Of a stretch of DNA of 64,000 nt, positions 1 through 7,640 are shown piece after piece. This stretch comes from Nocardioides sp. JS614 (GTDB lineage Bacteria > Actinomycetota > Actinomycetes > Propionibacteriales > Nocardioidaceae), in assembly GCF_000015265.1 (NCBI RefSeq), contig NC_008699.1:3782001-3846000 (forward strand). The letters are read 5' to 3'. The notes below the pieces were generated by a model. That model worked only from the letters and a program-made list of their open reading frames with translations. It made no database searches and had not been told where the DNA came from. The position numbers were made by a program, and so were the translations under genes. The stretch's first letter is position 1; every line of letters starts with the position of its first letter.

Positions 1-822
1 CGCAACCCGCATAGGAGCGGCACAGAACCTGAGGCGCTTCAGGGTGACGAGGCCGGCGTGCTCTTCGGCACCCCAGGCGCCGAGCGTGATTGCAGCATGG
101 GCGAGCGGCGTCACAAGTTGGTCGTACTCCTGGGCGCGCTCGACCACGGCCACCACGTTTGGTGCCGCGCCCCCGCCCAACGGGAAACGTTCTTGGTCCT
201 TGAGCGCTTCGATAACCGTCTTCACTTCGCCGAGGAACAGATCCTCCGTCTCCATCACCTTGGTGGGGTCGGTCATACCCAGCTTGAGTGCTTCCGCCAA
301 ACGTGGGCCGCGCTCGGCATCGTTCGCCGTCGCGATGGCCGCTGCGATCGTGGCTGGCGATGTGGTCGACGTGCCAAATATGCCCATGACGGCAGCGACC
401 AACCGAGCAAGATTGGCTTCGCGGTTCGGACCGAAAAGGTCGATGCGCTGGAGGCTGTTGAGTGTCCGACCGCCACCGAGGTCGTAGTTCGGAAGCTCAC
501 AGTCGTCCAGCCGAACCGGAAGAAGCCAAACATGGCCGGGTGGCCGGAGCCGAAACTGGTCGACCGCCAGCGCCAGCTCCTCGTTCATGAAAGTCCTGGT
601 CTTGGAGACGCTACTCGTTGAGAAGCAGGCGACGAACGCCAGGGAGCCATCCTCGATCGCCGACCGGATCTTCTGCTTCCAGTCCTCGCCGGGCCACAGG
701 GCCTCGGTGTCCTTCCACACCGGAATCCCTGCCGCACGTAGCACCGACGCCAACTGCTCGACGGCCTCGGCGTTTTCGTGAACGTAGGAGAGGAACGCGT
801 GCTGCACAGGACTGTCGACCAC
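1..822 (-). CDS. TIR-domain protein, 3' end beyond window
   Basis: The minus strand is open from a GTG at 822 to the window edge (274 codons) with no stop, so the C-terminus is missing. Residues about 7-115 read as a bacterial TIR domain: HAFLSYVHENAE at the first strand, AAGIPVWKD (residues 30-38) at the second, then the conserved WPGEDWKQKIRSAIEDG helix region and VACFSTSSVSK. The acidic pair E81-E82 in FMNEEL sits where TIR NADases carry the catalytic glutamate. Known bacterial TIR proteins degrade NAD or make signalling nucleotides and often serve in phage defence. Residues 140-274 (helical, no recognised domain) may be the sensing part. The start could lie slightly upstream, because the frame stays open and no strong ribosome site is visible. 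It is the last visible gene of a co-directional accessory block. Confidence 0.8.
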   Translation of the reverse strand, partial: MVDSPVQHAFLSYVHENAEAVEQLASVLRAAGIPVWKDTEALWPGEDWKQKIRSAIEDGSLAFVACFSTSSVSKTRTFMNEELALAVDQFRLRPPGHVWLLPVRLDDCELPNYDLGGGRTLNSLQRIDLFGPNREANLARLVAAVMGIFGTSTTSPATIAAAIATANDAERGPRLAEALKLGMTDPTKVMETEDLFLGEVKTVIEALKDQERFPLGGGAAPNVVAVVERAQEYDQLVTPLAHAAITLGAWGAEEHAGLVTLKRLRFCAAPMRVA

Positions 823-961
823 CCCAGCAGGGTAGGGCTCACCACCGACGAAACGACGCGAGACATCGACACCTACCGCGAACCGTCGCCTGCGACCGAA
901 GGCTCACCGGCTGTACCGGGTTGCGACTGCATCATTCCGCCGCCAGCGGCACGTCAAGAAA

Positions 962-1153
962 TCAGGGAGGCGGTGCACAGCTAGGGCAGTAATCGGTGGC
1001 ATTCCGCCACCTCACCCACCCGGCGCGTCTGGCATCGGTGCGCTGAGCGGTTCCCGACTCGCCGGGGCGACGGGTTGTGCGTGGCTCAGGGTCCTCACGC
1101 CAGATGCGCCCGCAGGAGTCGCAGACAAGCAGAACCCGAGTCACGATGCTCAC
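962..1153 (-). CDS. Small zinc-ribbon-like protein
   Basis: A 63-residue protein starting at GTG 1153. It has two CxxC knuckles, VCDSCGRIW near the N-terminus (residues 11-14) and YCPSC near the C-terminus, separated by an Arg- and Pro-rich stretch. This is the layout of a single zinc ribbon, as seen in many small proteins of phages, integrative elements and actinobacterial accessory regions. It has no other recognisable domain, and I cannot name a partner. It lies 140 bp upstream of the TIR gene on the same strand, so the two could be transcribed together. The start is uncertain; a second in-frame GTG follows three codons later. Confidence 0.6.
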   Translation of the reverse strand: MSIVTRVLLVCDSCGRIWREDPEPRTTRRPGESGTAQRTDARRAGWVRWRNATDYCPSCAPPP

Positions 1154-1295
1154 GGCGACAATGTTGGCCTACATCGAACAGGGATGCGACGGGATCTTGC
1201 GTCGTTGCGCCGCGTGCGAGAAGCGAATTCAGCCCGGCCCGTGCAGCTGAGCTCCGTTTCGACAGCAATCGAACGCAACGCTGCGCGCTCCGACG

Positions 1296-2030
1296 CTAGA
1301 CCTGCAGCGCCGGCGCCTTGAAGCGGACCGGAGGCGCGTCACCGACTCGCTCGAACCACTGTCCACGGATCTCGTACTTGATCCGCACATTCGCGCGCTG
1401 CGCTTGAGCCCACTCGGCATGCTTGCTCGGTGGGAGGCGTAGCTCGGCCCGTCCTCCTGGTCGGGTCCTGGGGCTGTCGAGCGTGAGCCTCGTGGTGTGG
1501 CTCCTTCCGGCGTCCAGCGTGTGCACAGGCTTCAGACTTCCAAACCCGTCCCACTCACCCGTGATCTTGTGAACCTTCTGTTCGCTTAGGTTGTTGACCA
1601 CAGTGGCTCGAATCTCTCGAACTAGTTCGCCTTGATAGACCCCGATCTGGCAGTGGACTTGCACGTTCGACGCCTCTTCAAGGTCCGCCTCATCTCGCTC
1701 GGATCGGCTCATGAGCAGGCGTCGCTGCTCGACGAGACGCTGCCGCTCGACAGACCGGAAGCTCGCGATACCGGCGCCAACTGCAAGCAGGGCACCGATT
1801 GCGCCAAACCATGTCCCCGCAGCCTCGACCGCGCCTACCTTGACCTCGCAGCCGTGGTCGGATGCCGCGCAAGAGGTCAAGCCACCGACCCACCATCCGA
1901 CCATGAAGCCGAGGAGTACTCCGACGGTTATCCATCCGACTCTGGCGTGGTGGGCGTCCCAGAGCATCCAGAACCATTTGAACCGCTGTTGCTCCAAGTA
2001 CTGCTCGATTGACTGGCCGGGCTGCGTCAC
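1296..2030 (-). CDS. Two-helix membrane protein, unknown
   Basis: A 244-residue protein starting at GTG 2030. Hydrophobic segments at about residues 31-51 and 74-91 should cross the membrane. Between them is a short loop with two cysteines (C54 and C61) that could form an external disulfide. After a charged helical linker (RSVERQRLVEQRRLLMSRSE) the last 120 residues look beta-rich, with the VVNNLSEQKVHKITGEW section resembling an immunoglobulin-like or beta-sandwich fold. The predicted arrangement is a membrane anchor with a cytosolic beta domain. I do not recognise the family. It belongs to the minus-strand accessory block and shares its weaker G/C third-position bias. Confidence 0.7.
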   Translation of the reverse strand: MTQPGQSIEQYLEQQRFKWFWMLWDAHHARVGWITVGVLLGFMVGWWVGGLTSCAASDHGCEVKVGAVEAAGTWFGAIGALLAVGAGIASFRSVERQRLVEQRRLLMSRSERDEADLEEASNVQVHCQIGVYQGELVREIRATVVNNLSEQKVHKITGEWDGFGSLKPVHTLDAGRSHTTRLTLDSPRTRPGGRAELRLPPSKHAEWAQAQRANVRIKYEIRGQWFERVGDAPPVRFKAPALQV

Positions 2031-2224
2031 GGGCTGATCGTGCCGTAGCCAAGCGGGCGCCGAGCGGGTTTTCCGATATCAACCGTCAGGCGCCGCTGTC
2101 CAAGAACCCGGCGGCCGCCACTACTGCTTGGACGACTGTCGCAGCGGATCGTCCGCGCCGGACGCGTCAATCCACCGCTACCGGGCGAGTCCGTCCGCGG
2201 CCGCCAGCCCTCAGGGTTGCCGGC

Positions 2225-2731
2225 CTATGCCGCGTCCGGCGACCTGGTGGACTTCTCCGTAGGGACCTTCCTGAGAGCGAGGCCGACTTGGACTCGCTCG
2301 AGTGCACCCTGGGTCCCGATGCCGACGAGGCCACCGATCACACCCAGTGCGAGAAGAACCCAGGAGTCCTGGAGGTCGAGCGCAACAATGACTGTTCCGA
2401 GGACCAACGAGGTCACGATGATCGCGGCCGCGGAAAGCCAGGCATCCAGTCGCTTCGCATGTGCGGCGCGGCGAGTCGCGTACACCCGGACGCTTTCGCG
2501 CGCATGCGCCTTGATCTGGTCGATCATCGGGTCGTTGGCACCAAGAAGCGCCTTGGCGCGGTCGTGCAGCTGAAGGTCTTCAAGCGCCGCTGTGCGGGCA
2601 CGCCGAAGCCGGGATCCGCGGTTCAGACAGAAGGCCGCGACGGCGCCGACCATCGGTGCCAGGAAGGGAATGATCCAGGTGCTTCCCACGGACGCGAACA
2701 TACCGGCGCTCGCACGATGTCGCCGCGTCAT
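2225..2731 (-). CDS. Membrane protein with three helices, unknown
   Basis: I chose ATG 2731 because an AGGAG motif lies about seven bases upstream; the frame continues further but without a ribosome site. The 168-residue product has an N-terminal hydrophobic segment (residues about 18-36), a charged helical region rich in Arg and Ala (RRARTAALEDLQLHDRAK) that is probably cytosolic, and two closely spaced hydrophobic segments near residues 97-140. The overall shape recalls small membrane effectors of accessory regions, but no family is recognised. It lies 76 bp downstream of the next gene on the same strand. Confidence 0.65.
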   Translation of the reverse strand: MTRRHRASAGMFASVGSTWIIPFLAPMVGAVAAFCLNRGSRLRRARTAALEDLQLHDRAKALLGANDPMIDQIKAHARESVRVYATRRAAHAKRLDAWLSAAAIIVTSLVLGTVIVALDLQDSWVLLALGVIGGLVGIGTQGALERVQVGLALRKVPTEKSTRSPDAA

Positions 2732-2807
2732 ACCGGCTCCTGAGTGCGGTACGGCGGGGCCTTCCGCGTGTGCGACGGGTGCGCGGTGGGGCCCAGACGG
2801 TCTTCCG

Positions 2808-3425
2808 TCAGCCGTCGATGGCTGATACCGCCGCAACGACCTCTTGCACCGATGCGTTCGCGAGTGACGAGTCGTTCGGACCGAAGGCCTCACCGGGATC
2901 GTCGCCTGTGCGGATCCGTAACTGCTTGCGAGCGCGCTTATAGAAGGATCGCTGCACGACCATCAATTTGGAGTGGACCACATTCCACGACCCGTTGTGG
3001 GGCTCTACTCCCTGCTCCGCCAATCGGCGCAACGCGTAAACGCACCGCACCACCAGCCGCGCCTTCTGAAGGACCGACGGTGAAGCTACGAGCGCCATAC
3101 GGTCAAACGCTCGCCTCAGTTCCTCGTGTAGTTCGTCAAAGATCGCGCGCGCCTCACTGCTAGCAATCGATCCCTCGGGAGAGTCCGTCCCCTGCCCGTT
3201 GCGGTGCGCCCGTGAGTACCGAGCCGCACCGTCTCTCGCAGCACGGGCTGCCCCAGCGAATTCAGCGAAGGCCGTGTACGTCATCTCGTCCCAGCGGTAG
3301 CGCCGGCCTCGAAGGTCCTTCACTAGGTCGCTGAGGGCGGCAAGTAACACGCCTCCGACGGCGCCAAGGACAGCCACCAGCCAGGTCGGTGCGTCTAGAT
3401 CCGGGATCAGACTTTCGACAATCAA
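2808..3425 (-). CDS. Single-pass membrane protein, unknown
   Basis: A 205-residue protein that begins with TTG 3425, preceded by GGAAGG about eight bases upstream. Residues about 13-34 (PTWLVAVLGAVGGVLLAALS) form one membrane segment close to the N-terminus. The remainder is a soluble, mostly helical region with many Arg and Ala residues and a cysteine at about 127. The pattern (N-terminal anchor, then about 170 cytosolic residues) resembles many hypothetical proteins of actinobacterial accessory islands. No catalytic motif is visible. Neighbours on both sides are membrane proteins in the same direction. Confidence 0.65.
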   Translation of the reverse strand: MIVESLIPDLDAPTWLVAVLGAVGGVLLAALSDLVKDLRGRRYRWDEMTYTAFAEFAGAARAARDGAARYSRAHRNGQGTDSPEGSIASSEARAIFDELHEELRRAFDRMALVASPSVLQKARLVVRCVYALRRLAEQGVEPHNGSWNVVHSKLMVVQRSFYKRARKQLRIRTGDDPGEAFGPNDSSLANASVQEVVAAVSAIDG

Positions 3426-3592
3426 GAGCTCTACCTTCCGCCATCCGACTAAGCGCTACTTCCGCAGCGACGAGCGGACGCTAGCGGATGCCATGCGGCG
3501 AGCGGTGAGCCCACGTCGAGGGCTGCGTCACTTCGCCGCCTGTCGGCGCGGCTGATTTCGGCATCCAACTGCACTCAGTCATCCGGTGGTCG

Positions 3593-3621
3593 CCGAGGCA
3601 TGACGCAACGCCATGCCTCGG
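3593..3621 (-). terminator. Stem-loop after the DUF2510 membrane gene
   Basis: CCGAGGCATG and CATGCCTCGG form a perfect 10-bp stem around a nine-base loop. It starts 17 bp after the stop codon of the minus-strand gene ending at 3638. There is no clear U-tract, so it is a terminator-like hairpin rather than a canonical intrinsic terminator. Confidence 0.5.
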
Positions 3622-3637
3622 TGTCGCTGCCTCCGCT

Positions 3638-4420
3638 CTAACTGAACACCCAAGCCGTAAAGAGACCAATCAGCACCACGATCATGGTGACCTTCAGGAC
3701 GTCTGGGTCGTCGAAGTGGAGGCTGAGCCAGACACCCCCGGCCGCAACCACTCCGCAGATCACGTACGGCAACTTCGTCAGGCGCTTCTTCAACGTCTTC
3801 CATGATGTTCCGGTGAGCTTGTAGGAGAAGACATTCGCCGAGGCGGTCGCGGTCAGCAAGAGAAGTTTCGGCTCGCTCTCATGCCAGGCGACCCACGCCG
3901 ACCAGATGGCGAGGATCAACCAGAAGATGACCCATCCGCTGAAAGCGAGTCTGCTGACGAGCGTGCCGAAGGTGTCGACAACATCCCAGAAGCCCTTTGA
4001 TTTGTGGTCTTCCGGCAGCCGAGCAGAGCTCGGCATGGGTCGAAACGCCTGCCCTGACTCGGCGAACTGAACGCCGTTTCTCGTGACGTGTTCACTCCAC
4101 GCATGCCCGTTCCACCACCGGAAGTCATGCCGTCCAGTCGGGTCTGGTCGCCATCCCGCTGGTAGGACCACCCAGTTCGCTCCGGTGAACGCCCAATCGT
4201 TGACAATGTCGCCCGGGTACCACGGTCCGGCACTGTTCGCGTTTGCATTGAGTGGAACCCACGTGCCGTGCGCAGCGAGAATGTATCCGTTGGCGATTGC
4301 GCCGATTGCCGCTCCATTCCCGTACCCATCCCGCACGCTCGGATTGTAGGGATGGCCGATCACCCCTTCCGCCGTTTGCGGCCAGAAGCGTGGTGACTTT
4401 GCGAACCTCTGGTTCCTCAC
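3638..4420 (-). CDS. DUF2510-motif membrane protein
   Basis: A 260-residue protein starting at GTG 4420. The motif PAGWRPDPTGRHDFRWWNG at about residues 87-105 is a clear DUF2510 signature, a short Trp- and Gly-rich module found in actinobacterial membrane proteins, usually on the cytosolic side. Residues 1-85 are Gly-, Asn- and Tyr-rich. The C-terminal half carries three or four hydrophobic segments (about 159-176, 180-200, 220-237 and 243-259). The function of DUF2510 proteins is unknown. The gene is followed by a stem-loop, which suggests it is transcribed as its own unit within the block. No ribosome site is obvious before the chosen start. Confidence 0.7.
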   Translation of the reverse strand: MRNQRFAKSPRFWPQTAEGVIGHPYNPSVRDGYGNGAAIGAIANGYILAAHGTWVPLNANANSAGPWYPGDIVNDWAFTGANWVVLPAGWRPDPTGRHDFRWWNGHAWSEHVTRNGVQFAESGQAFRPMPSSARLPEDHKSKGFWDVVDTFGTLVSRLAFSGWVIFWLILAIWSAWVAWHESEPKLLLLTATASANVFSYKLTGTSWKTLKKRLTKLPYVICGVVAAGGVWLSLHFDDPDVLKVTMIVVLIGLFTAWVFS

Positions 4421-4518
4421 GGCAGCCGGTCGACGGGCAGTCTCGTCCTCGTCCTGCCCAAGGAGATGCCGTAACGGCGACGGTCCACCACCGTCATTCC
4501 GCCGCCAGCCGGGCGATG

Positions 4519-4767
4519 TCAGCTCAGCGCCGCAGCAAGTTCACCGATGGTCACGAACCAAGCGCCTGCCGCAACCAGAGTCCAAGCGGTCCAATCGGTC
4601 TGCGCGCGTTTGACAGCTCGTCGCAGTTCGAGGTGCTCCGTCCTCGAAGCTACCAACGCTCGACGACTTCGGATTACGCCTCCTTCGGTCAGCAACCAGC
4701 GCAGGGCCTGGACCGAGGCTCCGGTTGCCACGAGTAGGGCGCCGACGAGCGATAACAGCGACGTCAT
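4519..4767 (-). CDS. Small two-helix membrane protein
   Basis: An 82-residue protein from ATG 4767 (a GTG two codons earlier is the alternative). It has two hydrophobic segments, SLLSLVGALLVATGASVQAL near the N-terminus and WTAWTLVAAGAWFVTIGELA near the C-terminus, joined by a strongly basic, probably cytosolic loop. This is a helical hairpin with both ends outside or both inside. The frame is open further upstream but that extension is Pro- and Arg-rich and unlike a coding N-terminus. The family is not recognised. Confidence 0.5.
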   Translation of the reverse strand: MTSLLSLVGALLVATGASVQALRWLLTEGGVIRSRRALVASRTEHLELRRAVKRAQTDWTAWTLVAAGAWFVTIGELAAALS

Positions 4768-4900
4768 ACTGACATCGTCGCGCAGGCATGAGGATGTCCA
4801 CGGGTAGGGCAGCGTCAACGACGAGCGACGGCCCCAAGGTGGCTCCGGTGAAGCTGCCCCGTTCCGCCGCGTTGGCACTCGGTGATTGCTCTGCCTAGGA

Positions 4901-5335
4901 CTACTGGAGCCCGTAGACGCCGGCAATTAGATCGGCGTGAGAATCGAGCCCGACCTGCCGCAGGTACCTGAGGAGGACCGGGATCGGAGGCCAGTTCCGA
5001 CGTAGCGGGGGGCCCGGGGGGCCTGAGTACGCACCGCCACCAGGGCCGGTGTAAAGGCCTCCTCCCGGGCCGCTGTAGCAACCTCCGCCAGGACCCGTGT
5101 ACAGACCACCCCCGGGCCCGGTGTAGCAACCGCCTCCGGGGCCGGTGTAGAGACCTCCTCCGGGGCCGGTGTACGCGCCTCCGCCGGGTCCCGTGTAGGC
5201 ACCTCCGCCGGGTCCCGTGTAAGCGCCCCCGCCGGGGCCCGTGTACATGCCGCCCCCTGGTCCGGTGTACTGGCCACCGTCGGGCCCGGAGTACCTGTCC
5301 CGAAGCCAGCCGTTCTCGTCTACCCAGTCAGTCAT
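4901..5335 (-). CDS. Glycine-rich octapeptide-repeat protein
   Basis: A 144-residue protein from ATG 5335 (GAGGGAA about 12 bases upstream). After a 14-residue head (MTDWVDENGWLRDR) come 12 tandem octapeptides of consensus Y-[TS]-G-P-G-G-G-x, residues 15-110, where x is mostly Ala, Leu, Cys or Met. The first unit has Asp-Gly and the last degenerates into PPGPP. The tail (residues 111-144, NWPPIPVLLRYLRQVGLD) is helical. There is no signal peptide. The regular Tyr plus hydrophobic position in every unit suggests a small repetitive beta fold rather than disorder, but this is inference. Proteins with YTGPGGG-like repeats occur as hypotheticals in bacteria; I know of no function. Confidence 0.75.
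   Translation of the reverse strand: MTDWVDENGWLRDRYSGPDGGQYTGPGGGMYTGPGGGAYTGPGGGAYTGPGGGAYTGPGGGLYTGPGGGCYTGPGGGLYTGPGGGCYSGPGGGLYTGPGGGAYSGPPGPPLRRNWPPIPVLLRYLRQVGLDSHADLIAGVYGLQ
5006..5293 (-). repeat. 12 x 24-bp coding tandem repeat
   Basis: In-frame 24-bp units encode the octapeptide Y-[TS]-G-P-G-G-G-x. Units differ mostly at synonymous positions (for example ggtcccgtgtaggca and ggtcccgtgtaagcg), so the protein sequence is more conserved than the DNA. Exact neighbours near 5180-5225 suggest some recent slippage. Confidence 0.9.
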
Positions 5336-5512
5336 GCGACGATTGTTCCCTCGACCGCCGACAGTTGGGGGTGTGTCATAACGGACCGAGTCTGGCCAGA
5401 CACCGGTCCTACGGAATCGTCCAGTTGCCGCCTGTCGACATGGAAGCAAACGACCAGGTCTGCCGATGAGCGGTCACTTGCCTCGAAGGTCGCGAGGGTG
5501 ACAGCGATTGCT

Positions 5513-6631
5513 CTAGTTCCATGCGTCGGAGGGCGCGACGGCGAGGGTGGGCCGGTTGTCCGACCCGGCGCGCACGATCTCTTCTGCAAGTGCGGGTGCG
5601 ATGCGACTAGAGGCAAGGATGTCGTGAAGATCGAGCCCGCTGTCGCGCATGGTCGTCTGCACCAGACCTAGAAGGGTCGGCGTTTCGGCGGGGCCCAGTT
5701 CGCCCGGCTCGGGAAGTCCCCACTGGGAGAGCTGCTGGTTCGCACGTCGGTAGGACGCTTCTGAAAGTCGGCCCAGGGCATGGGCGCGATATACGAGTGC
5801 CCTCAGGCTGACGCCCCAGTGCCGCTTGAGTTCGTGGAACTTTGGCCAGTCGATGCGGCGGGGTAGGTCGGAGATGATTTGGTCGCGCGGCATCAGGAAC
5901 TCGCTCGCGAACCTGTGCGCCTGTTGTTCGACGAGCTTCGAACCGGGCTCGGTATCTGGGTGAAGGACGAGGTGGCCTAGTTCGTGTGCGGCGTCAAAGC
6001 GACTGCGCCCCTTGTCGTTCTTCGCTGGGGACAGGAACACCAGGGGTCGACGTGCAGTGAAGGTCGAGAATGCGTCGACTGCGTGAGGGGTGTCGCCGGG
6101 TAGGCGCAGCACGACGATGCCGTGTGCCTCCATCGTCTGGACGAGTGATGGCACGGGCCCGGGGGCGATGTTCCATGCTGCGCGTGTGCCGTTGGCGGCG
6201 CTGATGATGTCGTCGTCGGTGAGTTCGTCTGGGATGTCGACTTCTGGGAGACGCACGGGTGGCAGGTGCACGTACTGGCTGATGAGGTCGATGAGCTCCA
6301 GGCTCAGTTCGCCGTATGCGAGTGCTTGCTCGCGGGACGTGGCTGGAGTGGCGCGCAGGGAGCGGAAGTGGGCCCCGGATGCGGGGAGGAGCGTCAGGGG
6401 CCTCGAGACTCCGAAGAACTCGCGCGGAAGGCCGAGGCTTAGGCAGATTTGGTTGAGGACGCCCGAGGACGGGCGCGCCTGGCCCTTCTCATACTGCGCT
6501 ATCGCGGTCGCGCTGATGCCGAGTTCGCGTGCGAGTTGTGCTTTCGTCTTGCGGCGCAGCCGACGCGCGACGGTAAGGCGTGTCCCGTCGAAGTCGGTAC
6601 CAGCAGCCGGCTCTCGCACCGGCCCGGTCAT
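5513..6631 (-). CDS. XRE-ImmA/IrrE regulator-metallopeptidase
   Basis: A 372-residue protein. Residues about 17-73 form an XRE helix-turn-helix (LTVARRLRRKTKAQLARELG, then ISATAIAQYEKGQARPS), and the middle holds an ImmA/IrrE (COG2856) zinc peptidase with HELGH at residues 216-220 and the third-ligand helix HRFASEFLMP (E244). Known relatives cleave or derepress cognate regulators in response to DNA damage or phage signals, and serve as the antitoxin-like part of toxin-antitoxin or prophage modules. It is larger than most ImmA proteins because of a 100-residue C-terminal extension. The start ATG overlaps the stop of the upstream gene by four bases, so the two are translationally coupled. Confidence 0.85.
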   Translation of the reverse strand: MTGPVREPAAGTDFDGTRLTVARRLRRKTKAQLARELGISATAIAQYEKGQARPSSGVLNQICLSLGLPREFFGVSRPLTLLPASGAHFRSLRATPATSREQALAYGELSLELIDLISQYVHLPPVRLPEVDIPDELTDDDIISAANGTRAAWNIAPGPVPSLVQTMEAHGIVVLRLPGDTPHAVDAFSTFTARRPLVFLSPAKNDKGRSRFDAAHELGHLVLHPDTEPGSKLVEQQAHRFASEFLMPRDQIISDLPRRIDWPKFHELKRHWGVSLRALVYRAHALGRLSEASYRRANQQLSQWGLPEPGELGPAETPTLLGLVQTTMRDSGLDLHDILASSRIAPALAEEIVRAGSDNRPTLAVAPSDAWN

Positions 6632-7377
6632 GAAGCGCCGCCCTCCTGGGTAGCAGGTCGCACGACGACGGATGGCGTCGCACCGGCACGCTGATCAAAG
6701 CTCGGGGCCGAAGAGGCCGCGGAACGTACGGATGGGGTGGCCTCGGACGCCATCTCCTCGTCCCACCACAGGGGCTGCATTGCGACGAATGGGCGCTGCC
6801 CGAGCACTGGGACGGTCAACCAGCCCGCAGTCGATGCGGTCTTGGTGTCGCCGGCCCATACGAGGAGATAGGTGCGGACCACGCGGGGCTTGGCGGGATG
6901 GTCGAATAGCGGATCTTCGACGTTGGCGGTGGTGGTGTAGCCGCCGAGGGTGTCGGTGTTCGTTTCGGCGATGCTGTGCCGGATGGCGGAAGCCTGGGAC
7001 CAGTTGAACAGGTCCCAGCGAGGCATTCGTCCTTCAGCATAGGGCGCTTTCATCACGTACACGTGCCGCCCACCTTGCTCGAACATCAGGCTGTTCCGCA
7101 CGGTCGCCACCTTCAACCCTGGGACGTTCCAGTGTTCGGAGTCGACCTCGTCGCCTTCGCCATAGAACCGGCGCAACGCGAGGGTCTTGAGGTTCTCCGA
7201 GCACTGCACACCGAACGAGGTGGGTGTGTCGCCGAGCTCGCCGGGCTCGTGCCGTTCGAGGTTGCGTTTGAACACCTCCCCCGTCAGGTCAGCCACCTTC
7301 GCGGCCAGTCCGGTGTCGGTGAGCATCGCTACTGTTTCGACAAGAGCTCGGTCAGCGGCGACTTGCGCAGTGTCCAT
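6628..7377 (-). CDS. Unknown partner of the XRE-ImmA gene
   Basis: I prefer ATG 7377 (249 residues); the frame extends 12 codons further to 7413. The product is soluble, mixed alpha/beta, with motifs such as RRFYGEGDEVDSEHWNVPG and MFEQGGRHVYVMKAPYAEG, and a low-complexity Ser/Ala tail (about residues 205-249). The family is not recognised. Its four-base overlap with the XRE-ImmA gene indicates a two-gene operon. In known toxin-antitoxin and defence modules with XRE-ImmA regulators, the overlapping gene is often the toxin or effector; that role here is inference only. Confidence 0.7.
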   Translation of the reverse strand: MDTAQVAADRALVETVAMLTDTGLAAKVADLTGEVFKRNLERHEPGELGDTPTSFGVQCSENLKTLALRRFYGEGDEVDSEHWNVPGLKVATVRNSLMFEQGGRHVYVMKAPYAEGRMPRWDLFNWSQASAIRHSIAETNTDTLGGYTTTANVEDPLFDHPAKPRVVRTYLLVWAGDTKTASTAGWLTVPVLGQRPFVAMQPLWWDEEMASEATPSVRSAASSAPSFDQRAGATPSVVVRPATQEGGAS

Positions 7378-7464
7378 GGGTACATGTAAGCACAGATGCG
7401 CACACTCGCTCACGAGTCCGGGGGCCGATTTGCGACAAAGTTGTGAAGAACTGAAGTGAAATGG

Positions 7465-7494
7465 TTGCAGGCGCGGGGCTCAGTCTGCTCTAGT
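7465..7494 (+). promoter_or_regulatory. Candidate housekeeping promoter
   Basis: TTGCAG (7465-7470) and TCTAGT (7489-7494) are separated by 18 bp and match sigma-70-type boxes reasonably. Transcription would start near 7501 and produce the structured leader before the gene at 7653. Confidence 0.45.
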
Positions 7495-7501
7495 GGAACG
7501 A

Positions 7502-7640
7502 CAAGAGGCCCCAACCGGGGTCTCTTCCCCAGGCCGAGGCCTCTTGCTTCCGTTGCTACCGGAAAGCCCGAGGTTAGTTGGTCCATACGGCTCTGACCAG
7601 AGCCGGCCGACTGGTGGTCTTGGGGTGGACACCCTGAAAG
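7502..7640 (+). promoter_or_regulatory. Highly structured 5' leader with alternative hairpins
   Basis: Three inverted repeats fall between the promoter and the start codon at 7653. AAGAGGCCCC (7503-7512) pairs with GGGGTCTCTT (7517-7526). The same left arm, CAAGAGGCC (7502-7510), pairs perfectly with GGCCTCTTG (7538-7546), so the two stems exclude each other. A long hairpin follows: AGTTGGT (7576-7582) plus CGGCTCT (7588-7594) pair with AGAGCCG (7599-7605) plus GCCGACT (7606-7612) around a GACC loop, with a five-base bulge. This is the layout of a cis-regulatory RNA; I recognise no known riboswitch class. Confidence 0.5.

Noticed and set aside
58..621. Plus-strand frames in the first 620 bp
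   Set aside because: They are opposite the TIR coding frame, which has clear domain motifs.
5006..5293. Regular DNA repeats that could suggest CRISPR
   Set aside because: They are in-frame 24-bp units without spacers and encode a regular octapeptide.
7560..7640. Possible tRNA in the hairpin-rich leader
   Set aside because: There is no cloverleaf, no GGTTCGA T-loop and no acceptor stem.
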